This document shows positions 1 to 5,815 of a DNA stretch of 11,420 nt, piece by piece. The notes beneath the pieces were generated by a model that saw nothing but the letters and a program-made list of their open reading frames with translations, searched no databases and had not been told where the DNA came from. How positions within the stretch are numbered: the first letter of the stretch is position 1; every line of letters begins with the position of its first letter. The translations under genes were made by a program, and so were the position numbers. This DNA is from Acidilobaceae archaeon (GTDB taxonomy: Archaea; Thermoproteota; Thermoprotei_A; Sulfolobales; Acidilobaceae): contig JALWJI010000130.1 in assembly GCA_027081695.1 (NCBI GenBank), positions 2,124 to 13,543 on the forward strand, read 5' to 3'.

Positions 1-27
1 ATATTTAAATTGTTTGGTGGAAGATAA

Positions 28-654
28 TTGGTTAAGGAAGTACTACATGGTTTTGAAGGAATCGAGTGCCAGACAATTACTCATATAGAGGAGAACGTTT
101 CCAAGTCAATGATATTATTCTTACACGGATATAATTTTACGGGAAAGACATGGTCCAAGACAGGAGTGTTCGACGCGTTAATCAGTAGGGGGTACTCGTT
201 TATCGCACCAGATATGCCTTATGGACGTAGAACAAGGTGTACCAAGCATACTCGTAGCCTGGATATTAATCTTGGTCTTCTGAATTCTCTTGTATCATCA
301 TATGGTGGCCGGAGACCCCTTGTGGTTGTAGGCGCTAGTCTAGGTGGTAGACTTGCCATATATTATTCTGCCAGGAACGAGCTGGTAAGAGGATTGCTCC
401 TCCTGAGCCCCTATATTGAGAAGGATAAAACCGCGCTTAGTATAGCATCTTCGATCACTGCAATCTCGAAAATCATACTGGGCGAGAAGGATATAGTGTC
501 AAGGAAGACGATCGAGAAGCTGGCGGCCAGAATCGGAGCCAGCATAGTAGTATATGAGAGAGCAGGTCACGCCATGTACTTGGATGCACCTGATCGTTTT
601 GTTCAGGATCTCCTTGTGTTCATCAAGTACGTGGAGGAGATGAAAACGGAGTGA
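28..654 (+). CDS. alpha/beta-hydrolase fold protein (predicted serine esterase/hydrolase)
   Basis: A 208-residue cytoplasmic protein with no signal peptide or membrane segment. It shows the full alpha/beta-hydrolase layout: an oxyanion-type LHGYNF motif (residues 32-37), the nucleophile elbow G-A-S-L-G-G with Ser104, an acid in GEKD (Asp155), and a catalytic His in AGHAMYLD (His181). The order Ser-Asp-His and the spacing fit a small single-domain esterase or acyl hydrolase without a lid domain. The substrate cannot be read from sequence. The start is TTG at 28, bounded by an in-frame TAA at 25-27 and preceded by a GGTGG ribosome site at 16-20 with 7 nt spacing. A TATA-like stretch at 2-10 is too close for a normal leader, so the transcript may begin upstream of the window. 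The 119-bp gap downstream suggests it is not in an operon with the transporter. The fold is secure; the specificity is unknown. Confidence 0.88.
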   Translation: MVKEVLHGFEGIECQTITHIEENVSKSMILFLHGYNFTGKTWSKTGVFDALISRGYSFIAPDMPYGRRTRCTKHTRSLDINLGLLNSLVSSYGGRRPLVVVGASLGGRLAIYYSARNELVRGLLLLSPYIEKDKTALSIASSITAISKIILGEKDIVSRKTIEKLAARIGASIVVYERAGHAMYLDAPDRFVQDLLVFIKYVEEMKTE

Positions 655-724
655 CTGTCCTAGTTGAATAATGGTTAAATCAAGTCATTAAAGTGAACAA
701 ATATATGATATTTATTATTACCCA

Positions 725-734
725 TGCTTAAATT
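725..734 (+). promoter_or_regulatory. candidate TATA box for the transporter/regulator unit
   Basis: The AT-rich box TGCTTAAATT lies about 45 nt before the ATG at 774. Archaeal TATA boxes sit roughly 26 nt before the transcription start, which would give a leader of about 17-20 nt containing the GGGAG ribosome site at 761-765. This is an inference from spacing only. Another AT-rich stretch at about 697-716 is an alternative. Confidence 0.35.
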
Positions 735-773
735 CCAGACCGAGATCCTAGTATCGCCCTGGGAGCCAAAATA

Positions 774-2069
774 ATGGTCTCAGAGACACTTATCGCGTCT
801 GCAGTATTTCTAGCGGTCATAGCAGTAATAATATCGAGGAAAATAGACGAAGTATCCGCCTCCATATTTGGCACGGTACTACTAGTAGTACTGCTCGCTT
901 CCTATACTGTTGAGGATGCATTCTCCTACATTGATTGGGATATACTTGGAATACTTCTTGGCATGTGGATGATAACAGGCTACATGATAAAGGGAGGACT
1001 AGCCGACGCAGTGGTTAGCCGCCTAATAAAGATAACAGACGATTACCGTAAACTAATCGTCCTACTAGCAATAACGGCCGGATTCCTCAGCATATTAGTT
1101 GACAATGTACTCGTAATCCTACTCTTCGGAAGCATAACTCTCGAAATAGCAAGAAAAGCCAAAGCAAACCCAATACTTGCAGTCCTACTAGTCGGGTTCA
1201 GCGCGAACTTCATGGGAACAGCCCTACTAATGGGAGACCTACCGCCACAGCTACTGCACAAAATAGCAGGAGCAGAATTCATAGACTTCATAATATGGCA
1301 AGGGAAACTAAGTAGCTTCCCACTACTCACAATCACGTTCCTAATAGTCACATACCTATACTACAAGATATTCCTCGTAAAAGAGCCAAACGCCAAAGTC
1401 CACGAAGAACATGGCTCCAATAAAACCAACAAACTACTACTTCTTATCAGCACTCTATTCTTCATAGCCACAGTCTTGGGCATGGCCCTGAGACCAATGC
1501 TAGGAGTCCCACTAGGATTCATCACGATATCCGGTGCAAGCGCCCTAGCACTAACAATAGAAATACTCAGAGCAACAGGCAGGGATCTACCAGGCTTCGA
1601 AGAAATAGTAGCAGACGTAGAATGGAGAGCACTCCTATTCTACGCAAGCCTCTTCACACTAGTAGGAGCCCTCGAAGTAAGCGGAGTACTAGAAAGAATA
1701 GCAGAGTCCCTAATACCATACCTAACCGGAAGCCCCCTAGAAGCATATACAGTATCCTACTGGATGGTAGCCGCACTATCTACATTCGTAGAACACGACG
1801 CGCTCCTAATGACATTCCTATTCCTAGTAAAAGAAGCGGCTGCATCTGCAGGCTTCGACCCAGGACACCTCTACTGGGGAATGGCATGGAGCGCCACCCT
1901 GGCAAGTAATATGACAACCGCGGCAGCGCCAGCTCTCTACGTGGCCGTTGTACTTCTGGAGAAGGAAGGATATAAGGTAACAGGAAAGACGTTCCTCAAA
2001 TACAGTATACCCTATATACTCCTATCACTAATAATCCACTACATAGTAACAGTAACGCTATGGCTCTAA
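774..2069 (+). CDS. ion transporter superfamily permease (ArsB/NhaD/CitMHS-like)
   Basis: A 431-residue polytopic membrane protein with about 11-12 hydrophobic segments and a hydrophilic central loop (about 203-220) that divides two homologous halves. The N-terminal half has the helix-hairpin motif SILVDN (106-111) followed by MGTALLMGDLPPQ (147-159), which resembles the G-T-x-x-G-D-P-P signature of the ion transporter (IT) superfamily that includes arsenite, Na+/H+ and citrate/dicarboxylate carriers. The C-terminal half repeats this as DVEWRALLFYASLF (281-294), STFVEHDALLMT (336-347) and SNMTTAAAPALY (378-389). The usual Asp-Asn of the second half is replaced by Glu-His-Asp, so the substrate may differ from ArsB or NhaD. 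The start is ATG with GGGAG 8 nt upstream. A TrmB-like regulator follows after 44 bp, suggesting co-transcription and regulated uptake or export. Family assignment is good; the ion or substrate is not determined. Confidence 0.82.
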   Translation: MVSETLIASAVFLAVIAVIISRKIDEVSASIFGTVLLVVLLASYTVEDAFSYIDWDILGILLGMWMITGYMIKGGLADAVVSRLIKITDDYRKLIVLLAITAGFLSILVDNVLVILLFGSITLEIARKAKANPILAVLLVGFSANFMGTALLMGDLPPQLLHKIAGAEFIDFIIWQGKLSSFPLLTITFLIVTYLYYKIFLVKEPNAKVHEEHGSNKTNKLLLLISTLFFIATVLGMALRPMLGVPLGFITISGASALALTIEILRATGRDLPGFEEIVADVEWRALLFYASLFTLVGALEVSGVLERIAESLIPYLTGSPLEAYTVSYWMVAALSTFVEHDALLMTFLFLVKEAAASAGFDPGHLYWGMAWSATLASNMTTAAAPALYVAVVLLEKEGYKVTGKTFLKYSIPYILLSLIIHYIVTVTLWL

Positions 2070-2103
2070 ACAATCAATGACATGTGAAACTAGACTATGG
2101 GGT

Positions 2104-2163
2104 CTATTAGGCCTTGATACGCGAAAACCATACGATAGACAAGATGAAAGCCCTATTAGGCCT
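2104..2163. repeat. pair of 11-bp CTATTAGGCCT repeats around the TrmB-like start
   Basis: CTATTAGGCCT occurs exactly at 2104-2114 and again at 2153-2163, 49 bp apart. The second copy extends into a perfect 10-bp palindrome, TTAGGCCTAA (2156-2165); the first matches it except for the last two bases. The copies flank the translation start of the regulator gene, one before and at the TTG and one inside codons for A-L-L-G-L. A role as an autoregulatory operator is inferred from the symmetry and position; chance is not excluded. Confidence 0.35.
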
Positions 2164-2881
2164 AAACACCTATGAAGCAAAAGCATACCTAGCGATACTC
2201 AAGCTAGGCAGTGCATCTCCTCTAAGGATATCAACAGTATCAGGAGTACCACGAGGAAGAATCTATGATGTATTGAAAAGCCTAGAGCTAAAGGGCCTAG
2301 TATATAGGTCGGGGGAAGCCTACCAGGCGGTTAGACCTAAAGAAGCCCTCTCACAAATAGCATATCAGGTCATCCTAGAAGCCAACACAAGACATATGGA
2401 GATAATGGAGCTCGCGGAGAGCCTCGAAAACACGTATGGATCCAGGCAACAATCAGGAGACCAAGTAAGAATAATACACGGCCTTGTCGAGAGTCTATCG
2501 CTAGCCCTAGCACTGATAAAAACGTGTAAAAACAATGTCATATTTACTGTTAACAAAGCTATCGAAAAGCTAGAAGATGTAGGCGACTACATAAACCTCC
2601 TAATAGAAGTACTACCAGAGGACACCCTAATAGTGGTGTCAAGCGACAAGCATCCTCCCAGAGAATACGTTGAGAAACTACTCTCAAAGAACATAAGACT
2701 ATACTCTAGCCCGATAGCTTTCCTCGACATGATGATAGCATGCGACAACGTTCTCATAGGACTCCCTAGCTCAACCCATACTGCAGTAACAGTATACGTG
2801 AAGCACAATGACTTCGCCGAGAGCCTAACTAAAAGGATCCTAGAACACATAGAGACTAAAAAGAATGCCAGAGAATCCTAA
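2114..2881 (+). CDS. TrmB-family transcriptional regulator
   Basis: A 255-residue protein. An N-terminal winged helix-turn-helix covers about residues 11-75: LGLNTYEAKAYLAIL (15-29) is the typical TrmB first helix, followed by ISTVSGVPRGRIYDVLKSLELKGLV, with the recognition helix at about residues 46-58. A coiled segment (about 85-110) leads to a C-terminal domain (about 115-245) that in TrmB relatives binds sugars or other effectors; the specific ligand cannot be inferred. TrmB-family proteins bind promoter palindromes and respond to small ligands. The start is TTG at 2114 with an in-frame TAG at 2108-2110; ATG at 2144 (Met11) is a real alternative, since the ribosome site for the TTG (GGGG at 2099-2102) is weak and distant. 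It lies 44 bp after the transporter gene and is probably co-transcribed with it, so that permease is the first candidate target. Confidence 0.85.
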   Translation: MIRENHTIDKMKALLGLNTYEAKAYLAILKLGSASPLRISTVSGVPRGRIYDVLKSLELKGLVYRSGEAYQAVRPKEALSQIAYQVILEANTRHMEIMELAESLENTYGSRQQSGDQVRIIHGLVESLSLALALIKTCKNNVIFTVNKAIEKLEDVGDYINLLIEVLPEDTLIVVSSDKHPPREYVEKLLSKNIRLYSSPIAFLDMMIACDNVLIGLPSSTHTAVTVYVKHNDFAESLTKRILEHIETKKNARES

Positions 2882-2898
2882 TATACCCCTACATGTTC

Positions 2899-2907
2899 TC
2901 TATTATG
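2899..2907 (+). promoter_or_regulatory. candidate TATA box for tRNA-Gly
   Basis: TCTATTATG is centred about 32 nt before the first base of the mature tRNA. With the usual archaeal offset of about 26 nt, transcription would start within a few bases of the tRNA 5' end, as expected for a tRNA gene. Confidence 0.4.
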
Positions 2908-2934
2908 AATGGCCCAGCCACACACGTGGCGGGA

Positions 2935-3052
2935 GCGGCCGTCGTCTAGCCTGGACTAGGACGCCGGCCTTCCAAGCCCCGCACTAGGAACAGTAGGAAC
3001 TGCGCGGGGGAGACGCCGGCGATCCCGGGTTCAAATCCCGGCGGCCGCACCA
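2935..3052 (+). tRNA. tRNA-Gly (anticodon UCC), intron-containing, CCA encoded
   Basis: The full cloverleaf can be drawn by hand. The acceptor stem GCGGCCG/CGGCCGC pairs perfectly (2935-2941 with 3042-3048). The D arm starts GTCT at 2944 and has G18-G19 at 2953-2954. The anticodon stem CCGGC (2964-2968) pairs with GCCGG (3015-3019). The T arm is CCGGG-TTCAAAT-CCCGG (3025-3041). The discriminator is A at 3049, followed by encoded CCA at 3050-3052. The anticodon TCC is at 2971-2973 in a loop that begins C-T, so it reads GGA and related glycine codons. An intron of about 39 nt interrupts the gene after position 37. It is a single-gene unit between the regulator and the DUF192-like gene; no second copy of its 3' end was seen that would mark an integrated element. 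Confidence 0.95.
2975..3013 (+). other. archaeal tRNA intron at position 37/38
   Basis: A 39-nt insertion in the anticodon loop of tRNA-Gly. Removing 2975-3013 leaves C38; removing 2976-3014 leaves A38; sequence alone does not decide between them. The intron ends pair as CCCCGC (2977-2982) with GCGGGG (3004-3009). Pairing between the anticodon loop and the 3' end of the intron is short (TTCC with GGGA, or CTTC with GGAG), so the bulge-helix-bulge motif recognised by the splicing endonuclease appears relaxed. The 21-nt loop holds a direct repeat TAGGAAC (2985-2991 and 2994-3000). Confidence 0.85.
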
Positions 3053-3118
3053 CGGCCTATCAAACACTCCTATACAACTAAAATGATGGAGACCATCGCC
3101 TGCCGGGGTAAATAGATA

Positions 3119-3595
3119 TTGAAAAGTAGAGTATTCAGCTTGATAGTTGTCCTCATAGGTTTCGCGACTATGATAACGATACTGGGAATAACCAGCGGCA
3201 TATTCTCGGGAGACAAATCTGTAGGCGAAGTACAAGACTTAGAGTCTAATGGTACAATTCTTATAATAGGTAACTATACTTTTAGTGCATACATTGCTGA
3301 TACAGTAGAAGAACGGGAGTGCGGATACTACTGTTATACAGATTATGAAGCTATAGTATTCTTGTGGAATTCAACTCCCAGCACAGTAACCTTCACGATG
3401 AAAGGAATAGACTATCCAATATTATTGGTCCTTGTACGGAACTGTACAGTATATGATGTTATCGAAATGGCGCCGGGAAACCTCTATAGAATTAATAATG
3501 TAGGGCCAACAGATTTCTTTATCGAGCTCAGAAAACCAATGAACATAATGAAAGGAGACCCAATAATCCTAGACAATATCTGTACTCGGTCTTAG
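3119..3595 (+). CDS. membrane-anchored or secreted DUF192-family protein
   Basis: A 158-residue protein. An N-terminal hydrophobic segment (about residues 6-29) after two basic residues acts as a signal peptide or anchor, placing the rest outside the cell. The remaining domain follows the DUF192 pattern: IADTVEERECG (59-69), a hydrophobic VFLW strand (80-83), FTMKGIDYPI (92-101), DVIEMAPG (113-120), and FIEL followed by KGDPII (134-150). DUF192 proteins have no established biochemical function. Cysteines at 68, 72, 109 and 155 could form disulfides in an extracellular thermophile protein; this is inference. The start is TTG with an in-frame TAG at 3113-3115 and GGGG at 3105-3108 as ribosome site. 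Its stop codon overlaps that of the convergent MATE gene. Family assignment rests on motif order seen by eye. Confidence 0.72.
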   Translation: MKSRVFSLIVVLIGFATMITILGITSGIFSGDKSVGEVQDLESNGTILIIGNYTFSAYIADTVEERECGYYCYTDYEAIVFLWNSTPSTVTFTMKGIDYPILLVLVRNCTVYDVIEMAPGNLYRINNVGPTDFFIELRKPMNIMKGDPIILDNICTRS

Positions 3596-4929
3596 ACGAG
3601 TTTCCGCGCCAGCTTATCAAAATATCTCTTATACACCCATAGTAGTATCAGCGATCTCCCGGTAACATCTATGCCCATCGCCAACCAGGCACCTACAGCA
3701 CACAGTCCCTCCGGCATAAACCTTGGCAATATACCGGCCGGGATTATCCTCAATAGGTATAACGCGGATAGGTTAATTATTGTAGGGATTGTAGTGTTGC
3801 CCGCGCCCCGAATACTCATTGCAATACTCATCACGACTCCAAGAGGAGGCTCTGTTACTCCAGCTATTATCAAGTAGTACATGGCGAGTCTCGCAACGTC
3901 ACTAGACTCCGTAAAAACATACGGGAGCCTGTTACTTAGCAGGAGTATCACTACCATGCTAATAGCTCCCGCGACAAGATTTAGCTTAGCTACTTCAACA
4001 CCCATATGTTTAGCCTTCTTAGGATCTCCCGCACCAATCGCTTGGCCAACCAGCGCAGCTCCACTCTCGGCTATACTAAATAATGGCAGAAAAGCCAGAC
4101 TCTCTATGCGCACGCCTATAGTGTGTGCGGCCAGCGCGTCTTCTCCACATCTAGCAACAGCTCCTATATATGCGAGGTTACCTCCGACGAATACGAGTCG
4201 TTCTATAAGTGTCGGGAACCCAATCTTGGTGGCCTTCCATGCAAGATGCCTCGGAGGCCTTGGCACCGGCTTCATGCCGGCGTGGCCTGGAAGATACATG
4301 TATAGTCCAATAGCGTAAACTATGTTCGCTATGCTGCTGGCATAGCCGGCACCACTAATGCCGAGAGGTGGGAAGCTGTAGAGGCCGAATATCAGTATGG
4401 GATCGAGTACACCGTTAACGATTGTAAAAATAATTGTCGAATATAATACTGGTCTTGTTCTACCCACCCCACGATACACGGCTCCAAAAACAAGCCCCAT
4501 GTACGCGAAGGGCATCCCGTAGAGTCTTGCCCTGTAATAATCTATTGCTAGAGACTTTGCAGTTAACCCTACTTTCTCGCCTGCAATGATATCTACAAGA
4601 TATGGAGCCGTCTTCCACAACAAGATGAGGACAGGTATTGCAAGTATAATGTTTGCGGTCAAGATCTCTCCAACAGATTGCTCCGCAGTGCTCTTCTTTG
4701 ACGCCCCAACCGCCTGGCTAACCAGGACAAGTGCACCAGTATAATATAGGGTACCTATCGAGAAGGTGAGCCATCCCAGATATCCGCCTACACCTGCGGC
4801 GGCGAGGGCCTCGTCGCCTAATCGGCTAATGAAATATGTATCGACGATCCACAGTATACTGTCGGCGCTTTCAGCTAGCATTAATGGCAGTGCGATTACC
4901 AGTGCTTTTCTCCACACTTCTTTATCCAA
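3592..4929 (-). CDS. MATE-family multidrug/organic cation efflux transporter
   Basis: A 445-residue integral membrane protein, the usual MATE length, with about 12 transmembrane helices in two homologous lobes. The first helix carries the family hallmark WIVDTYFISRLGDEALAAAG (27-46), with the conserved Asp30 of the N-lobe cation site and the R-L-G-x-E-A-L-A loop. A similar second-lobe start is seen in RIESLAFLPLFSIAESGAALVGQAIGAG. MATE transporters export cationic drugs, metabolites or toxins using H+ or Na+ gradients; the actual substrate is unknown. The start is TTG at 4929 with AGGTG upstream (spacing 7 nt), and an in-frame TAG 24 nt upstream rules out a longer form. A candidate promoter with an inverted repeat lies about 100 nt upstream. 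The 3' end overlaps the DUF192-like gene by 4 bp, tail to tail. Confidence 0.9.
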   Translation of the reverse strand: MDKEVWRKALVIALPLMLAESADSILWIVDTYFISRLGDEALAAAGVGGYLGWLTFSIGTLYYTGALVLVSQAVGASKKSTAEQSVGEILTANIILAIPVLILLWKTAPYLVDIIAGEKVGLTAKSLAIDYYRARLYGMPFAYMGLVFGAVYRGVGRTRPVLYSTIIFTIVNGVLDPILIFGLYSFPPLGISGAGYASSIANIVYAIGLYMYLPGHAGMKPVPRPPRHLAWKATKIGFPTLIERLVFVGGNLAYIGAVARCGEDALAAHTIGVRIESLAFLPLFSIAESGAALVGQAIGAGDPKKAKHMGVEVAKLNLVAGAISMVVILLLSNRLPYVFTESSDVARLAMYYLIIAGVTEPPLGVVMSIAMSIRGAGNTTIPTIINLSALYLLRIIPAGILPRFMPEGLCAVGAWLAMGIDVTGRSLILLWVYKRYFDKLARKLV

Positions 4930-5030
4930 GGCAGATGCACCTGCTGCACCGCTACTGCTGAATCACTGTACTGGATCGATCTGGGTCGCTTATTCGATCG
5001 CCTTACGCCTGCGAGTGTATTGGCGCTAGA

Positions 5031-5040
5031 TATAATTATA
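5031..5040 (-). promoter_or_regulatory. candidate TATA box for the MATE gene
   Basis: TATAATTATA is self-complementary but placed correctly for the minus-strand MATE gene. A transcription start about 26 nt downstream, near 5010, would leave an untranslated leader of about 80 nt before the TTG at 4929. It directly follows an inverted repeat. Inference from sequence and spacing only. Confidence 0.4.
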
Positions 5041-5051
5041 AGACTATCACA

Positions 5052-5078
5052 ATATTCGAAAGTTAAAGAATCGAATAT
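5052..5078. repeat. 8-bp inverted repeat upstream of the MATE promoter
   Basis: ATATTCGA (5052-5059) and its exact reverse complement TCGAATAT (5071-5078) are separated by 11 nt. On the minus strand the element ends 11 nt before the TATAATTATA box. Half-sites about 19 bp centre to centre, nearly two helical turns, are typical of dimeric helix-turn-helix regulators. It may instead act as an RNA hairpin downstream of the ferritin-like gene, but it lies about 100 nt past that stop codon. Confidence 0.45.
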
Positions 5079-5173
5079 AGACCTTAGATATGGGAGGAAT
5101 ATAGCGTAGAACAAGTACAGTATTCTATCATAGCCTATAGAAGCAGTAGAGAGAAAACAGTAGGCTCTAAGAA

Positions 5174-5653
5174 TTAACCTCCGGGAGATCCATGCCAAGG
5201 ACTATCCTTCCACACGAGTTCCCAGACGTCTTCTTCCTTTAGGATCTCCTTCTCGGCAATGTTCTTCTCTATATCAACAAGTAATGCATGATGCCTGGCT
5301 TCATCTTCATGTATAGCCATTAATAGGAGCTTAAGCCTTGGATCATTCGTCTTATCAGCAAGCTCCTTAGTTAATCTGACCATTTCAGCCTCCATCTCGA
5401 TATGTTTCCTAATACCTTTCTTCAACAATTCAAGCTCCTCATCAGATAGGAAGGGAGACTTACCCTCAATAGTTTTAACGATAGCCTCGTATAGTAGACT
5501 GTGCTTGAATGAGTCTCTAGCAATACCCTCGATTATCGCGCGCAGCACTGGGTGAGTTATTTTATGTGCCAGCTCTTCAAGCTCAGCCGCATACTTTTCC
5601 TCTTCTAAGGACATTTTCTTGGCGATATCAAGTAATTCTTTCATAGAACCCAT
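5174..5653 (-). CDS. ferritin-like four-helix protein with unusual C-terminal tail
   Basis: A 159-residue, highly charged, alpha-helical protein that fits the ferritin-like/rubrerythrin-like fold. Helix 1 has E17-E18-E19; helix 2 has R46-D47-S48-F49-K50-H51; helix 3 has E86, E88 and E90; helix 4 has HEDEARHH (115-122), whose E118-x-x-H121 matches a di-iron ExxH motif. Helix 2 lacks the usual Glu three residues before His (Ser48 is there; Asp47 is the nearest acid), so the metal site may be altered or absent. After helix 4 a 30-residue tail ends in SPWHGSPGG. No rubredoxin-type Cys pairs are present. Possible roles are iron or peroxide handling, unproven. The start is ATG at 5653; ATG at 5644 (Met4) is also possible. 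It is monocistronic or loosely coupled to the MATE gene 244 bp downstream. Confidence 0.75.
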   Translation of the reverse strand: MGSMKELLDIAKKMSLEEEKYAAELEELAHKITHPVLRAIIEGIARDSFKHSLLYEAIVKTIEGKSPFLSDEELELLKKGIRKHIEMEAEMVRLTKELADKTNDPRLKLLLMAIHEDEARHHALLVDIEKNIAEKEILKEEDVWELVWKDSPWHGSPGG

Positions 5654-5684
5654 AGTTATCGCCCATTATAACATTGTGACGACT

Positions 5685-5697
5685 TAATATTTATAGA
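5685..5697 (-). promoter_or_regulatory. candidate TATA box for the ferritin-like gene
   Basis: On the minus strand the sequence reads TCTATAAATATTA, centred about 37 nt before the ATG at 5653. The predicted transcription start would leave a very short leader of about 10 nt, consistent with the lack of a clear ribosome site. Confidence 0.4.
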
Positions 5698-5760
5698 AAT
5701 TTAATAAATAGTCAATATGATCAAGGGATTGCTCTAATTAGCAACTATATAGATCACAGA

Positions 5761-5770
5761 ATTATATATA
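5761..5770 (+). promoter_or_regulatory. candidate TATA box for the phosphodiesterase-like gene
   Basis: ATTATATATA lies about 50 nt before the ATG at 5816. The expected transcription start near 5792 gives a leader of about 24 nt that includes the AGGTG ribosome site at 5805-5809. Confidence 0.45.
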
Positions 5771-5815
5771 GAAGTAATTACGGGGATATCCTGTTATGGA
5801 GTAAAGGTGCTGTTA

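Noticed and set aside
876..891. Perfect 16-bp palindrome GTACTACTAGTAGTAC
   Set aside because: It lies inside the transporter coding region and arises from a run of GTA and CTA codons, which this gene prefers. Position and codon bias make a regulatory role unlikely.
2935..3052. tRNA gene as an integration site for a mobile element
   Set aside because: No repeat of the tRNA 3' end and no integrase gene is present in the window.
2984..3235. Minus-strand frame of 83 codons across the tRNA and the DUF192-like gene
   Set aside because: It is antisense to tRNA-Gly and contains the typical spurious peptide produced by reading a tRNA T arm backwards. The tRNA and the plus-strand gene explain the region.
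5079..5173. Further structured RNA or terminator hairpin after the ferritin-like gene
   Set aside because: Only a pyrimidine-rich stretch on the minus strand was seen, with no convincing stem; not enough to call a terminator.
4896..5198. Minus-strand 100-codon frame spanning the MATE/ferritin gap
   Set aside because: It starts inside the ferritin-like gene, runs into the MATE gene out of frame, has no ribosome site and shows no protein-family pattern.
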